A DNA stretch of 64,000 bases from Stercorarius parasiticus (taxonomy: Eukaryota; Chordata; Aves; Charadriiformes; Stercorariidae). Positions 46,381 to 64,000 of this stretch are shown piece by piece. The notes beneath the pieces are model-generated. The model was not told where the DNA came from. It worked only from the letters and a program-made list of their open reading frames with translations, and searched no databases. Numbering within the stretch: position 1 is the stretch's first letter; every line of letters begins with the position of its first letter. Where the stretch lies: positions 1,127,473 through 1,191,472 of the forward strand of contig VWZL01000658.1 of NCBI GenBank assembly GCA_013396915.1, read 5' to 3'. Position numbers and translations under genes: made by a program.

Positions 46381-47959
46381 GTTATCCAATGGGCAAATAT
46401 TTATGGTATTTTGTTACAGTGGTCTTCAAAACAGCCTAATTTCATTTTACCATTATAAAGAATGCTTAAAATCCTGCTCCAAACATACATCATCATCAAG
46501 CGTGATGGTGGACATTTCAGTTCCAAGGAGAACAGCATTAAAGGGTCCTACTACGAGCTTGAAGGGAAAATCAGTCTCTAACACCTTGAGTTTGGTATAT
46601 TTTGGAGCTGTTTGAAAGCCTATTAAGCTGGTACAGTTCAATGCAGAAAAGATTTGTTTTCTGATGCATCACAGAAGGGAAAAAAAAAACGGGACACACA
46701 CACACACTAGATCTAGCTAATTACTTTTTATCCCATGATCTTCTAAAAATAAAATCCCTGGGGTTACCAGGCAAATACTAGTTCCAGGAAAATACTCCAG
46801 GGCATACAGTGGACTCTTTTTAATTGTTTTATCTTCAAGGAAATCACATGCCTCGGACTCACACCTCTGAGACAGCAAAACTGTATTTGGGACATAGAAG
46901 TGGATAGGATGATGGTATCATTTCCCAGCCCTGAAGAAGCCATGACTTTTCATTTTTAACTGCACTTTGCGAGCTCTAGAATTGTTCTGCTGGCTATCTG
47001 CAATTCCACAGGACCTTTTTTGGCAACAAAGGTGAGACTGAGCACAGGTTTTGCACTGTTTCTACTACGTTTGAGGGCACTTGGGAATCCCACATTTAAA
47101 ATCTTGATATTGCCAAACACACACAGCTGCTCCTGAATTTCAGATCCTGTCAGTTCTGACTGCACAGAAGTAGGTTTCAAAGGCTATTTTAACCGGTGTT
47201 GTGACTCTGAAGAGAAGTACGGCACAAACGAAGGTGCTGTGGAAGAAAAGAAGAGGCAGGTAGGCTGCACCGCTTTAAACAGGCAATACAACTGAAGACA
47301 CATTTGTGAAATTATGGTCTTTGAACAGCTGCGTTACCTGTCCAGAGAACTCCTGAACTAAGTGACCTGCCGCTCTCCGTGTATTTGGCTTACAATGTGG
47401 ATGGATATTGGTGATTTGGGATGGCAGCTGTTACACAGCTGCAGGAGAGTGCTGCCATCCATCCTACTCCCAGGCAAGTACATCCTCTTGCAGTTGCATT
47501 TGAAGAAATGTGTTGGAAATCAGCAAACAGCTCCCAGAAACCTGAAGGTCAACTTATGGGCTGAAGACACAGCTTACAACTTGCATCAAAAGACATTATG
47601 AAAGTTACTTCTCTGTGCCGGGAACGGGAACTGTTCCATTCATACTGCAGGAGCATGCTGCTAGCAACCTCTTAACAAGGGATTCAATATCCACAGCTCA
47701 CAAAAAGTTGAGTGGCCTAGGTTTTTGGGGGGGGCTTTGTGTTTTTGGTGGGGTTTTTTGGATTATTTTTTTTTTTAAACCAAACTGATCTATTTAGACA
47801 GAAGATGGAAACAAAAATTTCACCTCAAGAGAGAAGTAACTCATAGTTATCAGCCTAGTTTGTAGTTTCACAGCTGATGTTAACTGTATTAACTGCAGCA
47901 ATTACAGGTAATTTTGCCTGCAAATTGTAAATCAAGTTCTGCTGTAGCTCTTCATCTAC

Positions 47960-48245
47960 CCTACACAGCACCTGAACGTGTCTTCCAGCTGAGCAGTGCT
48001 TCTATGAATTCTATACACAGAAGAATATTTTAAGATACGATTAGAATCTTTAACTTGCAAAAGCCACACAAAAGATGTGGGCTAGGCCGGGATGTAGCCT
48101 TTTTGTCAGTTTGTCCAGTGCAAGATGTTGTAGGTCAAGTTCTGCCTTTTTACCCTCTGTAATTAACTTCAGAGGTTCACAAAGCCGAAGAGCAAACAGA
48201 ATAGATTCCCACCTCCTGCCTGCCTGGCACACACAGCAAGATGAA
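47960..48245. repeat. Diverged duplication, copy 1
   Basis: Shares TCTACCCTACACAG, CAGCTGAGCAGTGCTTCT, ACAGAAG.AATATTTTAAGA and a GGGATGT block, in the same order and strand, with copy 2 about 880 bases to the right. Edges are approximate. Confidence 0.5.
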
Positions 48246-48829
48246 TTCTGGCAGTGCTCATGCTGTTCACAAACTTGTGGTGGAGCACCCACTGCTAGGA
48301 AACAGGGAAACCTCCCTAATGGCCACGTACATCAACAGTGAAATTAGCGTTCACAGCGAAGCAGTGTTTCCACTGGTCACCTACACATCTACAGTTAGAA
48401 AAGGCATCCACGAGGTACAGTGTAACAAACGGTTTCTCAATCAACAGCTTAATCAGAGCAGTTATGTACCCATGCTCAGAAGTGTACGAATTCATGAACA
48501 TTGTTCTACTTTCCTTGCAGTAATTAGTTTTTAATCTACTACTGATTTTTTTTTTTTCTTTCCTACGAGCAATGTCACCACAATGTGAAAGTGCTATTCA
48601 TTGCAGACGTTCTCCTATGTCAGTACAAGCATCAGGTACATGGTCGTGGCTTCAGGTATGTGAAAGGGGGTTCTGCAAACAGACAGTGCAGGAGGAAGCA
48701 AATAAGGCTTGTTTGGCCGGAGTAAGACTTGGGAAAAGGGTACACGCAGTGGTGATGAACCCAGCCTATTTCAAGCATGGGAGAACTTCACCTGAATAAC
48801 TTCCTCCACTCTATTCTAACTTTAAGTCT

Positions 48830-49145
48830 ACCCTACACAGTGCTTAACCAGTACACATCTGGCAGCTGAGCGGTGCTTCTGTAAATGCTGTATACAGAAG
48901 GAATATTTTAAGACAGCAGCACTTGAAAAGTTTGAAAGTCTGGGCGGGATGTCCATCTTATACAGATTCCAAACACTGAGCAGAGAGACAAGAGGAGGCA
49001 AGACAACAAGGGGACAGGGTAAAACACATACAGCCTTGGCTTACAACTTGTATACCAATTTGCTACGCAGTCAGACCTAACTAAGAAAAACCTGAGATAC
49101 TGGAGAAATTCTCCTAGCTGGTGTCCTGCCTGGCTCACTCTCTCA
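48830..49145. repeat. Diverged duplication, copy 2
   Basis: Partner of 47960-48245. The best match is the first 130 bases; beyond that only short blocks such as GCCAGGCAGGA on the minus strand align. No known repeat family recognised. Confidence 0.5.
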
Positions 49146-50499
49146 CCATCTGAAGAAACAAAACAACCAGCTACTTAACTGAAGAACATAACTGCTCACA
49201 ATGAAAACAGTGAATCAAGAATCGGACAACTGTCATGCTCACCACATAGAGCTACTCTTTCAGTTCTCTTTGTCTTCAAATATGATCTTCATCAGCTTCT
49301 TAATGTGTCTTGAAGTTTACCTGTATGTAATACAAGATGCAAAAAGAATGTGAACTCCAGATACATTTACAGTGAAATTGTCTTTACGTGCATGAAACCA
49401 CAAATACTAGATTTGTAATTAGTGGTGAAGAAATAGTTTAATGGAGAATGGGGTCACAGCCTATTTAATAAAGAATCAGATCCTGTTCACCTAGAGACAG
49501 GCAAACATCTGCAGACAACTGAACAGGTGAATAAGAATAAAATGTGAGAAAGCATCAAATACAGAAGAGACTCTTATAATGTGCTGCAAACTTCAGTGTC
49601 TGAAATCCTCTTTATCATTTTAACCATGTAGTTTCCGAGTTAGCTGCAAATTTACCCACAGACCCTGCTGTGAAATGCAAACTCTTGAGAACTTGATGCT
49701 GCCGTCTTTTGTATGGGCCCAACCTTTTCCACCCATGGAAAAGCACAAACCAGCCCTGCTTTGAGGGGTACACACTGGAAATCCTTCAGTTCCTCAAGAT
49801 TCAGGAAAATCTTCTACCAGTTTCTTCATTCTGGAATGAAATACAGCTGACAATGATGTTCCAGAAGGGGAGTTGCTCCAAGTCTTTTAGATAAATTAAA
49901 GAGTCAGCAAGAAACCCCCCAAATATATGATTTATCTAGCTCACTATTTCTAGCATAAAGGAGCCCTGGCTCCAAATTCTGCTCGTGAGAAAATAAGCTT
50001 GTTTTGAGTGAACAGAAACACATGGAATATGAAACTATTTCAACAAACAGCCTAACTACCTTCCCAGGGTAGGCTTCAGCAGTTGCATTCCACCAAATAG
50101 CAGCATGAACCTACCAGCAGGAATCCAGGTCTTTTTTCTCAGTCCTGTTCCCAAACCTTCACTCCCAAGAGAACACATGCCGAATGCTTCTGTTCCCAAA
50201 ATCCAGGACTTGTGGCAACTTCCCCTAATAGTGGAATTGTAAAGTGCTCAGGCACTGACCAAACCTATTGCAGATGAACATGAGGAAAGGCAGATTCTCA
50301 GGACTATTCTGATGCATTGGAGGAACAAGGGTACGGATTATACAGAGGTTTCCACCGTGATTAATTTCCTCTGAAGAGGTTAAAAGTGCTTATTTTACTT
50401 GAAGTAAATGACTACTACCCTCAAGATAAATCCTTAGGCAAACCTTCAGGCTGTCAGAGCACACAAAACCCCTTGCTACTGAAAATAAATCCAAGATCA

Positions 50500-53400
50500 G
50501 CCCATAGCTCAAAGTGATGACTTTTTATTTCAAGAAAAAAAACCAAAAAACCCAACAACATTCCACTATTGCAGTTTGTAAAGTTTTCACTGTTTTCAGT
50601 AGAAACAGTTCACAAGTCAGAACTCAAGATTCAAAATAACACTGTGCAAAATAGTACTGGCATAACTACACATAGCAAAGACACTAGTGTAAATCAAGAA
50701 TTCCATTGAAACTAGTTGAGCTGCTCCAGTTTTACACCAGTGTACATCACCTCAGAATAGGCCCTTTTTGCACAACATCACTGGAATTCCTCTTGCTTAC
50801 AAAAATTGCCTCACATGCAACAAGTAACCTATCAGTACAACATACGCAAGAACACCTCCACAAGTTATCACAGTGTAACAGAGGAAAACATATCAGCCAA
50901 TTTCATACAAAGGCAAATCTACTGGCAGTTTTAGACACCCCTTGACTGCTACCCTCAAAAATGGCACAGTTCAATAAATGAAATAATTTAGAATAAAGCC
51001 AAGCAATATTCTTCTTTAACTATCAGTATATTGACAATTAGGGTGGACGAGGTGTCCAGAAAGGTTTTTCTTTTTTTTAGCTTACTAAATTTTCCCAAAG
51101 AGTCATTTCAAAAGGAAATTGTGTAGGCAATGTTAGTTTTCAGTGTTATCAGGCCAAGTCCTCTTCCGCAATTCAGATAGACCTGTCAACACTACAGAAG
51201 TCTCTGCAGTCAAATATAAATCCCAATGAAGAACTACTAAACAAAGACCATACCTTAAGTATTTACTGATGACATGCAATGAAATCAATCAGTAACATGA
51301 CTCGATTTACATTTGGAGCATTCAGAAGGAGACTGTTGCAGTTCAGCTGCGGTACAGGACAGGAATTTCACGAAACACTTGCAAATAGTTAACATTCTCT
51401 CTCTAGTTGACTTGATACCAAAGTAACAGTTTCAAAACAATGCATCTAGGTCATTCTTTGTATAAACAAAATGCTAAGAGCAGAACTGCTTTTCAGAGTT
51501 GCTGAACACTCACAGACTCATGTCAAGAAAATATACAGGTACATCTTGCAATAAGTGGTCATTTTGTTTTCCTGCATAATCAGGTATAGAAAAACAATTC
51601 CATAAGAACCCTTTGATCCCAATGAAACCAATTCTTCCACAGTGCTTTCCACCTCCCTAGGTTACAAAAGGCATATCTTCTGTTACCTTTCTAAGAGCGA
51701 ACATTTTTGTTTTACTACATGCCAGCCAGGTTTGGGTCTAAGCCATAATGACATCTTTAGGTTATGACATTTGATGACGGGCACACACTTAAACTATGGA
51801 ATTATATGGAGAAAGCAGTTCTGACATTCTCAAGTGTTTGGATGCTTTTATGTCGTTTCATGACATAATTTCATGAGAAGTAAGAATGACACACAAGCTT
51901 TGCTTTGGAGATAAGTGTAAATGTGCATCAGTTCTGGATGAGAACAGGTGTGCAAGTCTGTCCATTAAAAAAAGATTCTTATGAGTATCAGTCCTGCCTC
52001 AAACCATAAAGAAAAAAGCAGCAGACCTACACAGACAGTATGTGTGCATGCACACGATGAGTCAAATTTAAATCGAGATACCTAAGAAGTCACCCTGCAG
52101 CACTGGTCTTTGTAACTGCAAGTCTCTGGTGACATTCTTCACAGAGAAGCTGTCAAGCAAGGAAACATTCAGGAAGGAAATATGGACATCGCTGGTAGTG
52201 AGTTACTGTGAAGACATCAATTAGCATTTCAAAGATGGCAGGAAGAGAACAGATAATACTTCAACAAGGAATTATTGCTGTGCCACTGAATTCTATTAAA
52301 CTCAATAAGCAACAAGGAGTTAGGCCCGAGGCAGAAGAAAGGTTAATGGATACGACTTTGCTTTTGCTTCCCAAAAGGCTCAGCTTCAGTGTTTTCCAAC
52401 AATCTCAGATTCTGAATTCCAGTAAATTGTATTTTAGAACAAACCAAAAAATAGCCCTGAGAGTAAACATACTTTTAAAGAGCTGCTATTGCTTTACATA
52501 AATCAAACACAGTAATCATTAACTTCCACAGTATGCAATACTTCATTTTCACTCCCTTTTTTCCTCACTTGGGATATGTACGTGCAACCAATAATTTCTT
52601 TCCAAGATATATGTACTCACGCATTATGTTACTTTTCCAAGTACTTAAGTTTGTTGCTACAGGATCATGGCACCAAGCAAGGAAAGAGTAGCTGAAGCAG
52701 GTCAAACTTTAACAAAGAGGTCCTCTTCCCTTGTGCCTTGAGTTTTTAAAAAAAGGATTCCAATAGTCATAGCTGTGATCACAGACCTTCATTAAAACAA
52801 TGATCTCTTTCCCTGTGACTTACACAGAATTGACAAATGGAGGAACACCATTTAGTGTATCTCAAGATCAACTGTCAGTGTTACTAAACGCTGCCACCAG
52901 CCTTTAAGTGTGGCTAGAAGTGTAAAATACCAAGAAAAGAAAAGTACCAAGTGTTTCAAGTTGTGCATAAAAATAGACCTTTAATTTTTCTTAAGCTACA
53001 AAGTAGGTAATCAAGGAACTGACTAGGTCTATGCATAGTTAGGATTTAAAGTATGTCAAAAGAACTTGAATTCTTTCAGTAAAACTGTGCTTGAGTAATA
53101 CGTGGGTCAACCCCCCAAAAAAACCTGAATATCCCACTCTATACATAAAAGTTTTTAAAAAGCTCCATGCACTCTCAAAGCTATTTTGAAATGGATTTAA
53201 ATACTTTATCTAACAGCTCTGCTATGGCGCAAGACAGCACATAAAAAGTTTAAGGCTAATTTTCATATGCACACATGTAAAAGCTGGTCTCAGAACAAGA
53301 GCTGTCATATTTTCTTAATTCTGAGTCTTTAGTGTGAATTCATAATAAAGTAGAGCTGCCACAGCAATAGTAGAGTTGTCCTACATCATATAAAAAAGAC

Positions 53401-56122
53401 TGAATGTTGTCCTGAATGCAGTTTGTTCTTATAAAAAGCAAAAACCTCACACATTTACATTTGTTTTTTTTATCAGAGCAGCTCACCAATTTGTACAGCA
53501 CGTTGTCCAATAACATACAATGTAAACTACCAAAAAGATGCTCAAGTACTACTACAACAGGCGCAAAAGAAAGTCCTAGGGTAAGAAAGCTCAGTGCTAT
53601 ATGGGAGAGTCACTCTGTGACGAAAACAAACATCAGAATGCAGTTTTGGTGAAGTCTCAAGGCTGTAATAAAGGCTATTTGTTAACTTTAGCCCTTTAGT
53701 TCTTAACTATTCAGTTAAGATCTCCTGATAAAGCACTAGGCAGTTTGGCATTGATGGAGAAGCTCTTTACATGCTACTGTTACAGAAGCAGAAAACAGAC
53801 TTACAAGCACTCCCGCACCTGAATGATCTGATCTTCCATGAATCCAGTCATACCAGGTTTAAATGAACCTATCTGAAGCAGTAAATTTTAGACTTCAAAT
53901 TGCACTGTTTCAGAAGGAACTAATTAACATCCACAAAACCTAGAAAAGAATTATTAACTGGCCAAATTACTAAGTTTGATGCACAAAGACGCTTATTTTA
54001 AAACTCTGTCCCTCAACAACTTCTTCAGTGTAAATCAGAGCTCTTACTTCAAAACAGAGTTCTTTAGTCCCACCTGCACAATTCTATCTATTTCAATGGG
54101 AAGAAAGACAGTAAACTAAATTTTGCTTGTTTGCTAATTTAACAGGTCTAATATTTTAATACTTCCTAGAACATTTTTCCTTTGCTGAGTTTTTGCGTAA
54201 TGTTTTAAAAAGGGATTCATTACACTATGAATACAGGACTTGCGCACGCTAGCATGATTTACACTTACTTGCTGAGTAAAGTACATTGCTATCAGTTATT
54301 TATGTAGGATTTAAAGGAACGAGAAATGTGCAAAACCATGACTATTATGTGCACAGGTATGAAGGTTTTTTTTCTTTTCTCCCGAGTAAAACATTTGCAA
54401 CCAAATTTAGCATATTAAGCAATGAACAAAATTGTTATATTTGCAGTATCATCTTTAAATAGACGCAGTTATGAGGGGACCTGAGTATGCAACTGATCCA
54501 TGGAATCTACATATATGCAAGCCAGCGAGAACTGTTCACGTGTAACAGACCAATATTCAGACCCAGAGACTGTCCGTGATGACACTTACTTTGAAATTAC
54601 TGAATCTAACTCTGTAAGAGAGGTACAAGGACAACTTGTTTTATAAATGGGTAAGACACTGGTATTCAGGTCACTGCAGTTTTTTTGCATATTTATAGTG
54701 TATTTACTCAAACACAAGTAATACACCCCAGGAACACATGAGAAACCTCAATGAGGTTCCTGAACAGTTTCCGTTTGCAATTGCCTTCCCCCCCCCCCCA
54801 TTTTCATCTGTTATTATTATTTCAAAAGGACCATACACTGCTGCATATCAGAATAGACCAGGTGTCAAAAAAATCCTCTGTTTTACATGCCAGTCTAAGT
54901 TGCTAGTCAAAAAAGGAGAATGTATCTGCTGCTGTAAGCTTCTGTGTAACAGATACCATGCCTGGCAAACCATCACCTTCAACAGACACACAGAACACCA
55001 CTATGACAAGGGGGAGGAAATCATGCACAGATATTTCAGTATCATGCGGCCAGGGTCTATAATACAGTGATGAGTCAAGTCAGAGCAAATTTGTGTCAAG
55101 AGTGATTAATGATTCAGGCTGACTAACTCTGTAAGTAGCCAAACAAGCCTGTAAGAGCCAAGTGGCATATTTTCTGGAAGAAAGAATACAGAGTAAGAGG
55201 ATAACCTTTTTTTCCCCCAACCCTGCACAAAAATCCTATGGACAAATAGAACAATACTGGGGCAAGTGCTTTAAAATACAGTTTTCCAGCCAATAAACCA
55301 ACACTGGTGGTAATTCTGTGAAGGAAGGAGTTTTAAGAATGTGACTTACCTGAAGCACAAAATTCTGATATCAAAAAAACGTACACTATATGCTAACACT
55401 GCTTTTTGGAGATTCTTCTGTTTTAAAAGTTTCAAACATATTAACTTATCTTATTTTGTTTAGGGCTGAGGCTGTTCAGCAAGGTCACATAACTTGAGAC
55501 TGCTGAAATACTTCAGCAATCCTTTGGTCCCAGCAGCTGTAAAACAGCCAAGTAAAAAAGAACCTTCACTACAAAAAAAAAAAAAAGGGGTGGGGCAGGG
55601 AGGGAGAGAAATATTGTTACCAGGAAAGTGTCTTCTAAACACCATCTGCTACACACCAGAAAAGGCAAATTTTTGTTACAAAATACACATTTTCATACAA
55701 AAGACATCTTGCAAAACCATCTGATTACCCCTCCCTCTGCAGTTACAACCGTAAACGGCATCAGCTGGTTGGTCTTGAGATTTTTGTTTTAATGGGGAAA
55801 AATGTCAAAGGACACACAGCATCACAACAACTTGTCCTTTAAATTGCAAAGGATTATGACAGTCTTTTTTTCACCAGTGTTTAAAAAAGCAGGAGAGAAA
55901 CAGAACCGGAGTCTTCATTAGCAGAAAGTGCAACAGAGTATCAGCTGCTGCATCCTCCTGAACTTCTCAATGTGCTACCAAACTGTCAAATATACAAACA
56001 GTTAAATTATGACAGTGCCATAAATTGTTAAAACAATGCAAATAGTGTGATCACAAATGTCCAGTCAACTGGTTCAATTTTTTCCCAGTAGTTGCCCAGA
56101 AAAACGTCAAGACAATCTAAAT
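50500..56122 (-). other. FAM117B: Probable FAM117B 3' UTR
   Basis: The stretch after the FAM117B stop has no recognisable gene or mobile element. FAM117B transcripts in other vertebrates have multi-kilobase 3' UTRs. A minus-strand AATAAA at 50529-50524 is a candidate end. It contains 12 C at 54788-54799. The 3' limit is inferred only. Confidence 0.35.
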
Positions 56123-61082
<4,960 letters not shown>

Positions 61083-64000
61083 CTGAAGAACCAGAGACAG
61101 AACCAGTGAGAAAGCAATGTAGATCTACTTACAAAACACAGTTACTATTTCTACTCAAAAGCAAACCTTTAAACAGAAAATATCTACACCTCATTATCAA
61201 GGATTTATACGAAACTATAGTGACTGTGTTAAAATGGATGTCTCAAATGAAGACACAGACAACCTGAATTTTGTTTCAAATCTAATTTCTAGCAGGAAAA
61301 GCTTTCAACAATCTAGTCTCAAAACTTCCCTTGATATGGTCTGCCTCCAGCTCGACATTGCTTTACAAGAGAAAATTTAATCGCAATCATTCAAATCTAA
61401 GTAATTTTAAAGCCTTTATAATATATTCACATTCCTTCTGAAGCGAGCCATACCACAATTTCATTTCCTTCATTGTTGGATTTACCATTTCTAATTTACT
61501 TAAAATTATATTTTAATGGAAGTCTGCTGTCACCTACATTAACATGACACACATAGAAGGAAAAATTATTCCACAAATGCAAGATTGCACTATGCTAAAA
61601 ATGAAGATCAACATAGTAAATATATTAAACCAGAATAAAAGGTTGACAAAACAATTTAGGAAGACTTACATAGAAAGAATAAAATCCCAAACCCAAATGT
61701 TAATGCATAGCTGCTTCAAGATGAAGATTAACATTGTAAAAATCCAGCATTTCAAAGTATGCATGAAAACTCCACTCTCAGAAAACACATTACTGAAGTT
61801 TTTCAAAGACCCTTTCAGTACACCACAACTTCAGGATTTCCCATCCCCTCCATTAGCATCCTCCACTCTGTTAAAAATCATGCTACCAGAACATTAGGAG
61901 ATTCTGCCCTAAACTTCAACACAGGCTCTTGCTGATTATGCAGGGCACTACCACAGATAATGTAATGCTTCCTGCAAGCATTTAGTTCAACTCAAAGAAC
62001 AGCATGACACTTAAAGTCACAGTAGAATGCCTGTGTAAGAGTCCCAGACTCTATGGTCTAGTGTGCTGTGATTGAGAACATCTCCTCTGCTGATTGCAGG
62101 ACAGTCCCATTCTCACCTGCTCTTCAAAGTAGTTTGTTTGTGGGTTTTTTATTTTTCCTCTAAGTACAAGACTGTGCATACACAGACACCAAAGCATTGC
62201 TACTTCGCATGCGAATTCTCAAAAACCACATAAGATTTGTCTAGAAGAAAACCTACCTTAGAAAAATTAATGTAAACAAGAGAATTTTAAGTGCAGACCA
62301 TAACACAGACTTAATCTCACAAATCTCTAAGGCAGCAACACTTATGAATTATATTGGTTTTTCTTTACCGAAACATCAGGATAGCGATTAAAAAAATAAA
62401 AAGATACTTGCACAAGGACTACAAAAGCTTCTGTTCAGGAAATGCCTGTGACTGTTTATGTCAACAAGAACTAAACATTCTCATAACGGCCAAACTTGGA
62501 AAGACTTTCAAAAATCTTGCCTGAAGATGAAAAAGAGAGAAGAGGAACCACTGGAGAAGAGCACAAGAAATTCTGAGAAAGCAACCCTGCTAATTCTGTT
62601 CCAAACAAGGCCTTGGATCAACAATCTGGTAAACTAATACAGGTCAATATCCAGTTCTAATATGGGTACATCAGCACTAGTTTAGGCACTAATAAAGACT
62701 GATTATGCACCCAGTTATTAAATATACATGTTCTTAGGACAAACTGAACTTGTTAAAAAGTAGAAAGCAGAACACAAGTACACTTGTCTAAGATTTCAGC
62801 AGCCATTAGCAAAACATGGGAATTCTCCATCTTTTAAATACGATTGCCTACCACAGAAATTCTTAGGATCATAGTACTATTTGAAGAGCTCAAAGTAGAA
62901 AAGCACAAGTTGCTCCAATAGAGTTCATTATGGTTCAATACAGCATGTTTCACTTCCAAGAGAAACAGCGTTCTGTACTTGACTGAGGATGACTTGTTAA
63001 CCTGGACTGCTGGAGGGTGGAAAAGCAAAGGGGTACCGTTACAGAGGTGGAACAACCAGCCTCAAAACAAACTCTATATTAGAAATACTGCCTTCACAGA
63101 TGTCTGCATGGAGCTGGCTTCTGACATACAGGAATAGGCTAGCGACCTTTGACTACTCATCTGCATATTCGGGAATGCACAAAATGAAGCAAGGTGCTAA
63201 ACAAAGGATAATAATTACAATGCTCACATAATAACATACTGTCAGGGAGTTTTGGTGCAGGACAGTTAAGAGTCCTGAAACTTATGGGTATGGCATAAAC
63301 TCATGAGATTACAAAATATGGGTGATGACAAATCTAAGTTGTTCACAAGCATTTTAGAAAAATGCTCTAAGCTCTTCCAATTTCTCAACAAACAACAGAA
63401 TTTTAAATAGAACTCAAGGTCTTTTGATGCTTTTGGATATTAACATCAAACTACCTCAAGGCTGAATGCCTCACAGTAATTCTACCCTAAAAATGAGATC
63501 TACCTATGGTAAGGTGCTAAGAGTAGAAAAAAAAAAAATCCACTGCAAACTGCATGCAGCTGGTCTCAATATTAGTGCTTGCTAAGTATCAACCAACCGG
63601 TAAGACACTAAGGGCACATGCTTTCCAGTACAGTGAAAGGGGGGGGCTTGATGGTTCACGGTATCAGGTAGCAACATAACATCAGCCAAGTGCACTGAGG
63701 AAAAAAGATTATTTTGAAATACCTAATCCATTTATTCTCCTGTCTGGCTTCAGCTCTGGCCTCAATTCTCATTTCTCTGTTATACTAACACTGAGCATAA
63801 AGGAAGACCCCATTGGTTTGACTCCTATTCACAGACTTAGTACCATGGAATTAATTTGAAATCCAACGTTCTCAGAAGCATTCTGAGATCACCTGAGGAG
63901 GCTATGACCTCTTGCAAACCCCTCTTCCTGCGAAGAGAGGCAGAATGGAACATTTCTGGCATCATGAAAAAAACCCAACCAACATTCAATTGCTCTGGAA
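61083..64000 (-). other. FAM117B: FAM117B intron, right edge of window
   Basis: No upstream FAM117B exon was found. It includes two similar blocks (about 61596-61625 and 61720-61745, ATGAAGAT.AACAT.GTAAA). No other element recognised. Confidence 0.6.

Larger units (their letters stand above)
41436..47159 (-). other. Unidentified minus-strand spliced ORF candidate
   Basis: Five open pieces on the minus strand have splice-like edges and joining phases: 47159-47015, 46607-46489, 43886-43692, 41830-41656 and 41512-41436, the last ending in TAG. Together they encode about 234 residues. Short motifs: SEIQEQLCVFGNIKILNVGF, TKLKVLETDFPFKLVVGPFN, PLTGKHLKMYAGISGCATHG, INMFQYMTVGFFKPSGLQ, a hydrophobic stretch SLSLLLVLYLATSSSF, and a charged tail EEDDTYAVLTKVKKKK. 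I do not recognise the product. Upstream exons were not found with confidence. The pieces interleave with ICA1L relics on the other strand. It may be a real gene, a decayed gene, or a chance chain of ORFs; I chose edges that fit, which weakens the phase argument. Confidence 0.28.
46381..50500. other. Intergenic DNA between the ICA1L relic and FAM117B 3' end
   Basis: It contains a short (CA)n run (46694-46707), a G/T-rich run at about 47719-47760, and a diverged duplicated segment (47960-48245 and 48830-49145). On the minus strand at 46489-47159 lie two pieces of the unidentified ORF candidate. Further minus-strand open stretches at 48061-48245 and 48316-48501 could not be identified. Confidence 0.5.

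Overview
The window looks like bird nuclear DNA. It has small exons with canonical splice sites in AT-rich introns, one CpG-island promoter, and several CR1 LINE fragments with the typical avian 3' end. There are also pieces resembling avian LTR elements that begin TGTCCTGGTTT. No bacterial, viral or organellar genes, CRISPR arrays or tRNA genes were seen. All identifications come from reading translated exons against remembered vertebrate proteins; no search was run.

Gene order is that of human 2q33, in reversed orientation: CARF (-), WDR12 (+), an ICA1L relic (+), FAM117B (-). Positions 1-16.7 kb hold the 5' part of CARF: a probable noncoding first exon and six coding exons, with the rest beyond the left edge. 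A CpG island at about 16.74-17.76 kb is a head-to-head promoter shared with WDR12. WDR12 is complete at 17378-26382: 13 coding exons whose phases all join, giving 423 residues.

From about 32 to 46 kb, where synteny predicts ICA1L, there is no intact gene. Instead, recognisable ICA1L exon remnants lie in the correct order and strand, with a lost start codon, missing codons, a mutated donor, in-frame stops, a 1-base deletion and a lost terminal stop. I interpret this as a unitary ICA1L pseudogene; it is the main finding. On the opposite strand of the same interval (41.4-47.2 kb) five open, exon-like pieces can be joined with consistent phase. They may be an unrecognised gene, a decayed gene or chance, and I could not name the product.

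From 56.1 to 61.1 kb the last four coding exons of FAM117B lie on the minus strand, with N-terminal exons beyond the right edge. The 50.5-56.1 kb stretch is probably mostly its 3' UTR. The genes have unrelated jobs: WDR12 in ribosome biogenesis, CARF in calcium-responsive transcription, FAM117B poorly characterised, and ICA1L (where intact) a BAR-domain trafficking protein. They share conserved linkage rather than a pathway.
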